64,000 nucleotides of DNA from Obelidium mucronatum (Eukaryota > Chytridiomycota > Chytridiomycetes > Chytridiales > Chytriomycetaceae). Positions 48,401 to 58,546 of this stretch are shown here, one piece after another. Every line of letters starts with the position of its first letter. Position 1 is the first letter of the stretch. Made by a program: the position numbers and the translations under genes. The notes below the pieces were generated by a model. The model was given only the letters and a program-made list of their open reading frames with translations, was not told the origin of the DNA and did no database searches. The stretch lies in assembly GCA_025765595.1 (NCBI GenBank), contig JAIVFH010000036.1, forward strand, positions 186,001-250,000, read 5' to 3'.

Positions 48401-49090
48401 CTTTCCTCGCTAACGAAAGCCGATATCTTGGCACTGTAGAGTGACAACACGTGTTTGGCAATCAGTTCTGGAGTTTGAAGCTTGAAGTAAAGATCATCCA
48501 TGCCCAAGTTTCTAAGTAGATTGCAAAGTTAATAAATGAGGATAAGCAATCGCCGAACAATGGAAGAAATTTTTTTTTTTTTTGGTTTGCACGGTCCAAT
48601 TTGCCCAAAATGAACTTGGGGATGCATGCAACACGCAATAGCCCATGACGGCCAAACACTCAACTTGTAAAACCAATTGACTTCATGCGACACGAGCTCC
48701 TTTGGGATGAAACCCTTTTGCTCAATAATTGCTTGCACCTGTTTGATTTGGTTGTCTTGAACGGAAGCCAACTCTTCCTCAGTAGTGGGGGTATTTGAAG
48801 AATCAATTGTTTTTTGATGCTCATCTTGAGCAACCGAGAGGAAGTTTGTCGCTGTGATCTGGTCAGGTTCTGATGGCTCAACTGCAGCGGCATTGAGACT
48901 TGATCGATTCGCAAGACCTACAGTACACATGGTAAAAAAAGACGCCAGTCTTAGGATGCCTGCGAGAATACGAAAGCATGGACTCACCTCTAGATACCAA
49001 TCTCCCCAAGAGGCGAGACAGTGATGCGGTGCTTGATCGGTCGAGCTGGACACCACCATTTCCAGCTTCCGCAGGTTTTGTTTGTTGCAT
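45416..49090 (-). CDS. GDH2: NAD-specific glutamate dehydrogenase, copy B
   Basis: Five exons (49090-48988, 48917-48665, 48511-48302, 48204-47603, 47532-45416) give 1094 aa, close to the fungal Gdh2 norm. From LQVTPVLSESELL to LSVGIVKLNE, roughly 500 residues, I found one difference from copy A (Asn for Ser in LADNRKM), whereas both ends have diverged. The active-site and nucleotide-fold motifs named for copy A are all intact. Copy B carries about 70 more N-terminal residues, beginning with a part rich in Arg, Ser and Leu (ASLSRLLGRLVSRGLANRSS) that resembles a mitochondrial presequence, and one extra intron there. The donor of exon 2 is GTTGAG, also seen in POL2. Intron 3 holds long T and G homopolymers. 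Confidence 0.95.
48208..48262. repeat. T25 - GGCGGC - G24 homopolymer pair in GDH copy B intron 3
   Basis: On the plus strand 25 T residues are followed by GGCGGC and then 24 G residues. On the gene strand this is a C run, a short CG patch, then an A run ending just before the CAG acceptor. The G tract could fold into a quadruplex. Copy A has nothing similar at this intron. Confidence 0.85.
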
Positions 49091-49267
49091 TTTCGGTCTA
49101 CTTTCAAGTGTACTTTTTTCCCCAAAGTCTTTGAATGCAAAAGAAATTGTTGAAACTTGCTTTTTGCCACTTTCACAAGCCTCATTGCAAGAATCGTTCC
49201 TTCCGTCTTGGCACTTTTTTTTTATTGTATTGTGTATTTACTCCACCATAAGATAAAAAGTGCACAA

Positions 49268-50323
49268 TCAGTTGCTGTTGGCGCTCGCCCAGAGTTGATC
49301 GAGGACAGTGTGGATCGCAATCGTCTCAGCCGCCCACACTTTCCAATCACGCTTTCCGTCCACACATTCCTTGAAATGAGTCACCATCCATTCTTCTTGA
49401 AGTTTGCCACCGGTATCAATGTCGTGCTGGATCCACTCTCCGCGTTTCTTGCAGACTTGGAAAGAATCGGTGGCCGGTGCCACATACGCCAAAGACGACT
49501 CTTGAGTGATTGGGTAGAAAGTGGAGGCCAAGAAAGTATCGTCAATAGCAACGGCACCCTTGTCTCCGGTAATGCAGCACCGCTGAATACTGATTTGCGA
49601 AAAGGAGGCTTCAAAGATTGCGTTTCGCCCTCCTGCAAAAAGCAAGTGACCAATGACTTGCTCTGGCGCGCCAGTAAACTCGTTCCTGCGGACAATCGTG
49701 CATGAGACCTCGGAGGGCAGCTCGTAGTTGTAGGCCATCAGGGCAAAGCGCACCGTGTACCACGCCATATCGCCCAGCACGCCGGTCGGCTCCGCGGCCG
49801 GATTCAGCCTGACCTGGGCGAGGGCGGCGTCTCTGTCCGCGGCAAACTCGCTCGCCATCAGGAACGAGAAGTGGGCGTTGACGGAGTTGACGGCGCCCAG
49901 CGCGCCCGACGCCACCACGGCCCGCAGCGCTTCTGTGCGCGGATGATGCTTGAAGAAAGTCCCATCTAAAAAAACGACTCCAGCAGATGCACATGCGTCG
50001 ACGACGGCACGGACGTCGGCGGCGGCGAACGCGACAGGCTTCTCGCACAGCACGTGTTTGCCCGCCGCCGCCGCCGCCAGCGCCCACTCGACGTGGTGCG
50101 CCGACGGCAGCGCAATGTATACCGCGTCGACGTCCGCGTCCGTGACCGCCTCCGCGTAGCTGCCGTACGCCTTCGCGATGCCGTTGCGCTCCGCAAACTC
50201 GCGCGCCTTTGCCAGGTCGCGCGACCCCACGGCGTGGAGCACATGACCGGCACGCCGCATCCCAGCGTTGAGCACCTTGTTGGCAATAAAGCCGGTTCCG
50301 AGGACGGCCCACTTGAGCGTCAT
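49268..50323 (-). CDS. Gfo/Idh/MocA-family oxidoreductase
   Basis: Intronless, 351 aa, the normal length for the family. The Rossmann start is KWAVLGTGFIANKVL with the Gly pattern for NAD(P), followed by VDAVYIALPSAHHVEW and the family signature EKP at residues 94-96 (HVLCEKPVAF); the second half has the alpha/beta domain with WYTVRFALMAYNYELP. Members oxidise or reduce sugars, inositols, dihydrodiols or biliverdin with NAD(P)(H), so the substrate cannot be told from sequence. The 5' ~600 bp are very GC-rich and Ala-rich, the 3' part is not. The gene is on the same strand as the ABCC transporter, which ends only 54 bp upstream of this start, and lies 177 bp before the GDH copy B start. Confidence 0.88.
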   Translation of the reverse strand: MTLKWAVLGTGFIANKVLNAGMRRAGHVLHAVGSRDLAKAREFAERNGIAKAYGSYAEAVTDADVDAVYIALPSAHHVEWALAAAAAGKHVLCEKPVAFAAADVRAVVDACASAGVVFLDGTFFKHHPRTEALRAVVASGALGAVNSVNAHFSFLMASEFAADRDAALAQVRLNPAAEPTGVLGDMAWYTVRFALMAYNYELPSEVSCTIVRRNEFTGAPEQVIGHLLFAGGRNAIFEASFSQISIQRCCITGDKGAVAIDDTFLASTFYPITQESSLAYVAPATDSFQVCKKRGEWIQHDIDTGGKLQEEWMVTHFKECVDGKRDWKVWAAETIAIHTVLDQLWASANSN

Positions 50324-50377
50324 TGTTTTGATTTGGTGTTTTGAGAAAATTCTTATTTTTATTTATCCAATCACTCA

Positions 50378-53300
50378 TCATCTTCTGTCGACCGCCGCCA
50401 AGGCCAACAACTCGTCGTACTCTCCGGAATCCAAACACATTTGCTGGAATATCCCTTCTTCTTGCATCAAATCAATAGGCCGGCCAAACTGAATCACTCT
50501 CCCCTTGTCCAAAACAAGAACCTTGTCGTAATCTGCAATCGTCCTGAGGCGGTGTGCTATGGAGAGAACCGTAGTCTTTGCAAAAGATGGTCCTCGAATA
50601 ACTTGCTGAATATTTGAATCTGTTTCATAGTCCACAGATGCCGTTGCTAATGTTGTTTTGATGACGTGATTTGGTTAAGAATTCAGACTGCTGTTTGGTA
50701 ATCACAGAAACCAGTCACCTTCATCAAACACCGTGATTGTAGAAGACTTGAGCAATGCTCGCGCGAGACAGAGCAGTTGCCTCTGTCCTTGACTGAAATT
50801 GCTTCCACCCTCAGCCACAACATCATCCAAACCAACAGTCACAGACAAAGATGCTCCTGATGAGACAGCAGACACCTCATCCAACATCATCTCTGTTGCA
50901 TTACGTGACAAGACTTTGACATCCACATTGTCCCTTGCGGACCCCATACTCTCCATAAACCTCACATCCTTCAAACAATTCCACAACACATTATCTTGAT
51001 ATTCATCAAAAGGATCCAGATTAGATCGAATCGTTCCATCAAACAAGACTGGATCCTGTGGAATCATTGTGATTTTCGACCGCAAATCAAATAACCCAAT
51101 CGTTGAGATATCGATTCCATCAATCACAATAGACCCAGCACTGGGTTCCACGATTCGAAACAAGGAAAGAGAGAGCGACGACTTTCCTGCCCCTGTTCTC
51201 CCTACAATTCCAACTTTTTCGCCTCCTTGGATCGAGAAACTGACATTCTTGAGCACTGGTTCTTGGGTTGGGGAATATCTCATTTCCAAGTTGGAGACTG
51301 TGATTGCACCTTCATGTGGCCACTACAATTATACAAAATATACATTTTTTTTTGATTGGATTTGATTTGATGAATCGTTAGTTCAATTGGATGCCGGGGG
51401 GGTATACTAAAAGACGTACGTTTGATGGAGGTCGATTGGACTCAATAACTGATGGTCTCTCTTGCTCAATTTCCGAATACTCATCAACTCTTTCAACTGC
51501 ATTCATGTTCTATACAAGGAAAGAAGAAAAAAAAGTCAATTCAATTCAATTCAATTCAATTCCAAAAAAAAAAAAAACCAAAACCAAAACCAAAACCCGA
51601 AACTCACCATTTCCAAAGCCGCATGAACTCTCACAATCCACACCAAATAATCCGAAAACTGAAGCGTCCACGTCAAACTCAACCCAGCCAACCCAGCACC
51701 AATCGCGCTTCGCATCGATACAGTTGCAAGCGCTGCAGAGAGAATCACGGCTCCCCCAATCGCCGCTGTTCGAACACCAAACCATCGATTGGCTCCGTAC
51801 ATGTAGTAGAAGGCGCGGTGGTTTGTATCTACTCGGGTCAAGTTCTCTTTTTTGAATCTGTCTTGGGCTGCATATGCTCGAATGGTTGAAACCCCACTGT
51901 ACGACAAAGGAAATCAGTCAGCAATGTGTTGGGGGAAGCAATAATAACAACTAAAATTTTACATACACCAGCGTCTCGCTAAACATGGAATAGATTGGAC
52001 TTCTCGTAATCGAGTCGAGTCTCTTCATCTCTCTTTGACAAGTCAAAAATCGACTCGAGACAAAGTAGTAAATAAGAAGGATCGGGAAGAGAGAGAAAAT
52101 GAAAATAGGGGTAATAGAAAATATAACTGCAAGAACTGCTAAAGCCTAAAATAAATATTTAGTTGAGAATACAAAGTCAAGAAGAAAAAAAAAAGAAGGA
52201 AAAAAAAAAAAAAAGGAAAAAAAAAAAGATTCTTACATCCATGACAGTTCCCATCACTTCCTCAAAGTTGGTCATCACACCATTGTCAATAACAGAGATA
52301 TCCTTAGTTGCTCTATTGAGAATTCGGCCAATAGGCGTCGTGTCAAAGAACCTCATTGGCGCAAAGATGATTCTCTCAATCAACTTCTTGTGGAACCACT
52401 TTGACGCCATATATGAACCAACGCATCGAATAAAAACAGCTAAGGAAAAAAGGATTAGGAAGAGAACAGAGATTGCAAAAGGAAAAAAAAAAAATCAACA
52501 ACAAACCCGTCAAAAAGACAACAACCCAAAGCAACCCAATCAACCCATACATCAAGACATAATAATCCACATCCCCTTTTCCACCTCCTTCCCCCCGAGA
52601 AACCAAACTCCAATTCCAAAACCCTCCTGTCCGCAAATACGTCATTGAAGACACTACTGCAGGAGTATTGAAACCAGCACCACCCCTCAACATGAACATG
52701 CCCATATCCACCGAATCAAGTCCATCCGGTTTAGCATACGAGTCTGCCCATAACTTGATCCAATAATCGTTAAAGACTCGCACAATTCGATCCAACACGT
52801 TGAACCCAAACAAAAGAACCAGAAACAAAGCACCCCCGGCACTTGACACATACAATGAGTAATATTTACTTTTCATGGCACCACTTGTTTTCGTCTCTAA
52901 TTCAATCAACTTGGTGGCCGAACTGCTCGTCTTTCCATTCGCATAATCTGGTATAGTGGTGGCGGTGGTGGCGTCTGCATCAGCATCGACTACAGGAAGC
53001 GCACTCAAAGACAGCGTAGACGTTCGCGATTTGAGTGACTGCGTTGAAGAAACCCCAATCAACGCCGCAACGGCGGGTGTCTCCAAAATATCTGGCACAA
53101 CTCCCGACGCAGAGATTGTCCCAGAGTTCATGACAACCAAAAAATCGGCCGTCATTTGACTATCTCTTAGAACCAATGCAGTCGCATGTGTCACCAAGAT
53201 CCTCGTTCGTCCCGCCATCAAGGACCCGCAAATCGCTTGTTCAAATAAATGCCGTGCTGTTGGGGCATCCACGGCGGAAAGAGGGTCATCCATGAGAATC

Positions 53301-55954
53301 ACGGACGCCCGTGAATAAATCGCCCGCGCAAGACTGACTCGTTGTTTCTGTCCTCCACTCAAGTTGATTCCCTTTTCTCCAATCTCAGTTAAATCTCCTG
53401 CTTCAAACGTCAACAAGTCCTTTCTCAAAGCACACGCTTTGATGACTTGATCGTACCGGATCGTATCATATGGTTCCCCGAAGGTAATGTTGTCACGGAT
53501 GGTTGCGTTTTGGAGCCATGAAGTTTGCGCAACGTATGCGACTCCTCCCTCCACGACCCCAAGACTGTTGACGGTTCGTTTGCACGAAAGGTGGGATCTC
53601 CCAGAAATTCGCTTCATTTCTCCCAGCAAGGCTTGAAGGAGGGATGACTTTCCTGCCCCCGTGGCTCCAGTAACCACTGATAACTTCCCCACAGGAAACA
53701 GCACGTTTAATCGACGAAGCTCAAACGCCCCGCCGCCGCTGCCGCCGCCAACAGACGAACCAAGAGGAGGAGAAGTAGGCACTCCTCCAATGGATTCGCG
53801 AGACTGCTCTTGTTGTTGTTGTTGGTGCCACTGGAAACTTGCGTCTTCAAATCCAACCTTGACCACTTCAACTTGTCCAGTTCCATCGGCAAGATCCAAG
53901 TCACTCTGATCCAAATATCGACTGATTCTTCCAAACGCTACATTCAGGCGGAAAATATCGCTCACAACAATGGGGAGAAACATTAACGGCATCCTCAATG
54001 AGTTGAAGAGTGCCAAGCATGTGAACGCCATTTGACTGTCCATTTGGATATCACTGAATTTCGCGAGGGTCGTGAGTGTAACAAAGGAGACAATGAGAGG
54101 TGTCATGAGCCAAACAAAGGTATTCGCAGCGTCGGCAAGGTAGACGGACATGAGCGCATGAAGCTCTTGTTGACGAGAATCGTTAATCTTTTTGAGAAAT
54201 CGTTTCTCCCAAGCAAAATACTGGGAAAAAGAGAAATAAAAAATTGGTTCAAATTTAGATAACCAAACACATATTGTAGCACAAGAAAGAAAAACGCATA
54301 AAATTGTTACCTTGATGACACGAATTCCTTGCAGAACTTCATTCACAACACCTGTCCTACGATCCTGAGCTTTCAACAATCGTTCATACACTCTCATATT
54401 CCACATTGAATTCCAATACGTCAATGGAAGTGTCAACGCCATCACAGCCAACCCCACAAGCGCCGGCCAGCCAACAACAAAAAGCAATCCACTAATGGCA
54501 CTGATGATATGTAAGGGAATCAAAAGAAGTTCATAGCAGTCCGGCATGCTGTCACGAACAGTTTCAGCATCCGTGCTCATGAGAGTGACAATCTTGCCCG
54601 TACTAGCATCTGCTTCCTTCTCTTCGCTTTTGGCTGCCCCATTTGACGCATCATCGATAGCCATTCCAGCGCCAGCGCCAGCAGCAGCCGAGTAAGGAAT
54701 CCGGGTTAAACTCTTGCTATAAATAGCATCCACCAACACCCCTTTAATCCTCACACTCAGCATTCTTGCTGAATGCCATGCATGGTTGTCGAAAAACTTT
54801 TTGAGGAAGGCTGTAACTCCGAATCCGAGTGCAAAGAGAAACGCAGGCGTGGGATCCGCCGTTGAAGGAGCTGTTTCAATGAATCCAGTGATGCGGTACA
54901 AAAAGTATGGACCCGCAAGACCACAGAGAACGGAAAAGAATCCCAGTGTGATTTGGAGAAGGAAAGCTCGGCTTTCAGAGAGGAAGATCGTGCGCCAGAG
55001 GGATTTGTGTTTTTCGCTTTTTTTTTTATTTTTTATTTGTGACTTTTGTGTCAGCGAGGGTAAAAAGATAAGAATGTTTGTGCTTACCGGAAAATTACAA
55101 ATCGATCAACAGCAGTTTTGGCCATATTCCGGATTGGAAGCTCGGGCATGTCTTGCAATGTTATAGGGAACTTGGTTCCATAACGCATCAGCGGATTCAT
55201 CCAGGTGAAAAACATGACTTTGAACAAATCCGATAGAGAGTTGATGGTGGCCGGTTCTGGCGCGTCCAGTAATCTGCCTTGAGACTTGACTGCCTCATTC
55301 TGTAAATAAGCCACAGCCGCTCGTCTTGTAAACATGGCATTCAGCCAGAGACAAGTGACGGTCAGTTGTTGAATAAAGACGCCTGTTTTGATGCAAATCC
55401 AGAGGAAAGAAACTCGATTGAATTCGGCAGTGTTCAGCAGCATAATTAAGAGTGTAAAGCCTGACAGGGTTGTAGAACCTGTTCCAAAGGGAATGGTGTA
55501 ATCAAGAGCATCGTGTGACTTTCGTGACACTAGCCAAAGTCGGAAGATTGCGGCCCAAGAAATAAGCTCAATGCAACTATAGCCCAAATAGCCTAAGCAT
55601 TCAAGAGGCGCAAAGCCGTTTGGTAGAAAGACGGGGATGACAAGTGACAGGATGGTGCTGCTGACAACCAGGGTTGCGAGCAGAGTGTTGATGGCAGGAT
55701 CAAATGGAATTTCACTTAATATCGACGCATCATGGTTGGATATCTGGGATGCATGTGTTGTGGATGGAAGCAGTGGGGCAGTCTCCTCTGCTGTTGCTGT
55801 ATTTGTTTTCAAGATGTCAGCAGACTGGACTGCGACACGGGATCACGCGCAAACCTTCGATGCTGGATGGAGTGTATGTTGCTAATGCGTAGAGAACGAA
55901 TGCAAGTAGAATGATGCTGAGAGAGGCAACAACCAGCGTGGTGGTGAAGTCCAT
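50378..55954 (-). CDS. ABCC/MRP-type ABC transporter
   Basis: Ten exons (55954-55855, 55796-55088, 55016-54311, 54220-52507, 52439-52237, 52145-51967, 51896-51608, 51509-51420, 51322-50719, 50646-50378) give about 1620 aa. Order: N-terminal hydrophobic segments (TMD0-like), L0 linker with [15 protein letters not shown]1, NBD1 (Walker [10 protein letters not shown] near residue 690, signature [14 protein letters not shown], Walker [13 protein letters not shown]), TMD2, NBD2 (Walker [10 protein letters not shown] near 1370, signature [16 protein letters not shown], Walker B ITVFDEATASVD). NBD1 has Asp where NBD2 has the catalytic Glu, as usual in ABCC, where only site 2 hydrolyses well. Such pumps export glutathione or other conjugates from the cytosol to the outside or vacuole. 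Its ATG is 42 bp from the divergent acyltransferase. Confidence 0.93.
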
Positions 55955-55996
55955 TGTTTTTTGTGATTTCCAATTTTATTACTTTTACAGACAGCA
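55955..55996. promoter_or_regulatory. 42-bp divergent spacer, ABCC transporter / acyltransferase
   Basis: Only 42 bp separate the two start codons. The spacer is A/T-rich (runs such as TTTTATTACTTTTA) with no obvious TATA box or repeated site. At least part of each promoter and 5' UTR must overlap the other gene, so the two are likely to be transcribed from one open region. Confidence 0.5.
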
Positions 55997-57202
55997 ATGG
56001 CGCAGACATTCACGCTCTTCACGGAGGAGGCGGCGTTCTTTGTCTTTGACGCCGACGTGTCGACGACGTGCGTCTGGTTCTTCGAGGGCGCGCCGCCGCT
56101 CGCGTACCTCGGCGAGCGCGTGGCGCAGATTGTCGCAGCGAACGCGTGGCTCGGCGCGCGCCTAACTGCGCGCAACGCCGCCGCCGCGCCCGCGCCCGCC
56201 GCCGCCGCCGCGCAAGTGGCGCTCGCCGTTGTCGGCCGCCGCATCGCGCCGTCGCTGGGCCACGCCGCCGTGGCGCGCCTCGTCGCCGCCGCCGCCGGCG
56301 CCGTCGTGCCGTCCGGAAAGACGTGTCTCGCGAAGCGCCTGCCGCTCGCCGCCTTCACCGTGTTTGCGGCGCCCGACTCTGACTCGTTTGCGCTCGTCTT
56401 TTCGCTGTCGCACGTGATCGCCGACGGCGCAACCTTCTACAGAATCGCAAACATGCTCGACGCGTCGGCGCCCGTCGAGGCCCTCGTGTTTGACCGCGTC
56501 GTGTCGTTTCCCCACCAGCTGAAGACCGCCGTGCCGGACCTGGCCAACTTCGCCATGTCGTCGTCCGTGCGTCTCAGCATGTTCTACACTATTGTAGCGA
56601 CAGGACTCCGGTTTCTTTGGAACAAGTGGATTTTGAGACGCGATTGCTTCCCGATTCATGTGTTTCCCATCTCTGCTGCCTGGATCGCGGCTCAGAAATC
56701 TCTCTACTCTAAACAACCAAACGCAAAAAGACTCTCTACAAACGATATTCTAACTAGCCACCTTCTTCGCGTCACTCAATGTCAATACGGTGGAATGGCC
56801 ATCAATTTGAGAGGCCGCTTGCCAGGAATTCACAACAGCCTGGCTGGCAACTACGAGTCCGTCATTCTGTACCCTCGTTCAGACTTTCTGACCCCCCAGC
56901 AAATCCGGGAATCAATCTCTCATCCCTCTGGATCTGTGTTCAAACGCGTCACTGAGCAGACTAAGTTTCCGACCCCTAAAAGTTGGTTTGTCAAGGTTGG
57001 AAACTGTACAAATTGGGCTGGTCTATATGGAGACCGTGATATGCAACTTCCTGGAGCTGGAAAGATGCTTCGTCATGAACCTTTGCCCATCCTCGATGAA
57101 GTGCCCATGCCGCTCTCGTTGTTCATCATTTTTGCTCCGCGAAAGGGAGAGCTTGCAGTGTTGGCCAATGACACCCTTTTGAACGAAAATGAATTCTCTT
57201 GA
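55997..57202 (+). CDS. HxxxD acyltransferase (CAT/BAHD-like superfamily)
   Basis: Intronless, 401 aa. The catalytic motif HxxxDG of the CoA-dependent acyltransferase superfamily is at 139-144 (LVFSLSHVIADGATFYRI), preceded by a hydrophobic strand as in that fold. The BAHD DFGWG motif is not clear; NWAGLYGD near residue 340 may be its counterpart. The expected reaction is transfer of an acyl group from acyl-CoA to an alcohol or amine, but the substrate is unknown. The first ~560 bp are GC-rich and Ala-rich. It shares a 42-bp spacer with the ABCC transporter and its last 14 bases overlap, in another frame, the start of the DUF2855 gene, so the three are likely functionally linked. Confidence 0.7.
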   Translation: MAQTFTLFTEEAAFFVFDADVSTTCVWFFEGAPPLAYLGERVAQIVAANAWLGARLTARNAAAAPAPAAAAAQVALAVVGRRIAPSLGHAAVARLVAAAAGAVVPSGKTCLAKRLPLAAFTVFAAPDSDSFALVFSLSHVIADGATFYRIANMLDASAPVEALVFDRVVSFPHQLKTAVPDLANFAMSSSVRLSMFYTIVATGLRFLWNKWILRRDCFPIHVFPISAAWIAAQKSLYSKQPNAKRLSTNDILTSHLLRVTQCQYGGMAINLRGRLPGIHNSLAGNYESVILYPRSDFLTPQQIRESISHPSGSVFKRVTEQTKFPTPKSWFVKVGNCTNWAGLYGDRDMQLPGAGKMLRHEPLPILDEVPMPLSLFIIFAPRKGELAVLANDTLLNENEFS

Positions 57203-58485
57203 AATTGATGTTTGTGATTTTAAAAGTGTTGGTGTCACCACCCTAGACGTCCTGCCACCACTTGCTGTCAACTCCATCCGTGTAAAGATTGAAAAGTTTG
57301 CAATAAGCGCAAACAACATCACCTATGTGGCCCTTGGCAAAAGCATGCACTACAACGAGTTCTTTCCAACCAGAACCCCAAACCAAACCTGTACTCTGCC
57401 AGTATGGGGCGTTGCTACCGTCACTGCGTCAACCCATCATTTGGTGCAGCCTGGAGTTAGAATATACGGCTACTTTCCGGCTGCATCGCTGTATGATTTC
57501 GAGCCAAGCATTGTGACAAAGGTTTGATTCATCTTCTCCTCCCACCTCATCAGCCTGCTAAAAAACAAAGGTCCTATTACTACAGACGACAATCAAAGTA
57601 TCACGATCGCATTTACCACCTGACAGAGCCGCGTACAACGCGTACGAAATATGCACCACTGACCCACTATACACCCCCCGAACCGAAAACGCAATGCTCC
57701 TCTTCCGGCCCCTTTGGTTTACATCTTACCTGCTTACAGACTACTTTCAATACCACAACTATTTTGATTCCACCGTAATCGTAGTCTCCAGCGCGTCCAG
57801 CAAAACCAGCTTCTGTTTTGCCCAACTGATTAGCAAGGCGGCAACCGCATCACCGCCACACAATTCCCGCTCCATCAAAGTCATTGGATTGACTTCAAAA
57901 CGGAATGTCTCTTGGACTCAGAGTCTTGGTGTATACTCTACAGTCATTGCATATCAAGACATCTCCGCAAAGGGCCTCCTGAACAAGCACGAAAACACTC
58001 AAATCGTATTCGTGGACGTTGCAGGGGACCCACGCGTCAAGAAAGCTGTTATTGAAGCAGTCGGTGGACCATTGAATGTGCGGAAGGTGATTGGAGTGGG
58101 AATCTCGCATTTCTCTCCTTTGGATTCGTCTTTGCCTGCTATTCCTCCTGCTGCTTCTGCTGCTGCTGCTGGTGGTGCTCCGACTTTGGCTGCATCAGGG
58201 TCCAACAAGAAATTGAGAGATGATGACCAAAAAATTGATTCCGAGTTCTTTTTCGCACCCGAGTGGGTAAAGAAGCGGCTGGCACAGGTTGGTCCTCAAG
58301 AGACATTCAAGGGTGTGCAGGAAGGATGGACATCTCTCATGGAAAATGCGGATAAATTCATCAGTATCAAAGAGTTCCATGGTTTGAATGAAGCAAAGCG
58401 GATTTACCTTGAAATGCTTGGTGGGAAAGCGAGTCCTGATGTCGGTTATATTGTGAGTTTGGAAGGAGGGAAAGCCAAGATTTGA
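57189..58485 (+). CDS. DUF2855 family protein (MDR-like fold)
   Basis: Two exons (57189-57521, 57586-58485) give 410 aa. Family landmarks are VKIEKFAISANNITYVALG, the WGVATV and VRIYGYFPAAS pair, the splice-spanning LPPDRAAYNAYE, MLLFRPLWFTSYLLTDYF, the nucleotide-fold-like VIVVSSASSKTSFCFAQLI, IGLTSKRNV and FVDVAGDPRV. DUF2855 resembles medium-chain reductases but has no established reaction. The start at 57189 is supported by the family's usual N-terminus, and that ATG lies inside the last codons of the acyltransferase (14-bp overlap, other frame). A separate 5' UTR is impossible without using the upstream coding region, so a shared transcript or an internal promoter is implied. Confidence 0.85.
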
Positions 58486-58546
58486 AGTTTCTTTTTCCGA
58501 AATAAAAATTTTTATTTTAACTCGTGATAAAAAAAAAAATTAACCA

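Noticed and set aside
49268..50323. Horizontal transfer of the Gfo/Idh gene from bacteria, because it is intronless and GC-rich
   Set aside because: Only the 5' part is GC-rich, and clearly native genes such as NUP160 and PRS show the same cap. Transfer is not excluded but composition is not evidence for it.
55830..55854. A 25-nt intron at the start of the ABCC gene
   Set aside because: Too short to splice normally. The next in-phase acceptor gives a 58-nt intron (55854-55797) with a CTGAC branch-point-like word, so that was used.
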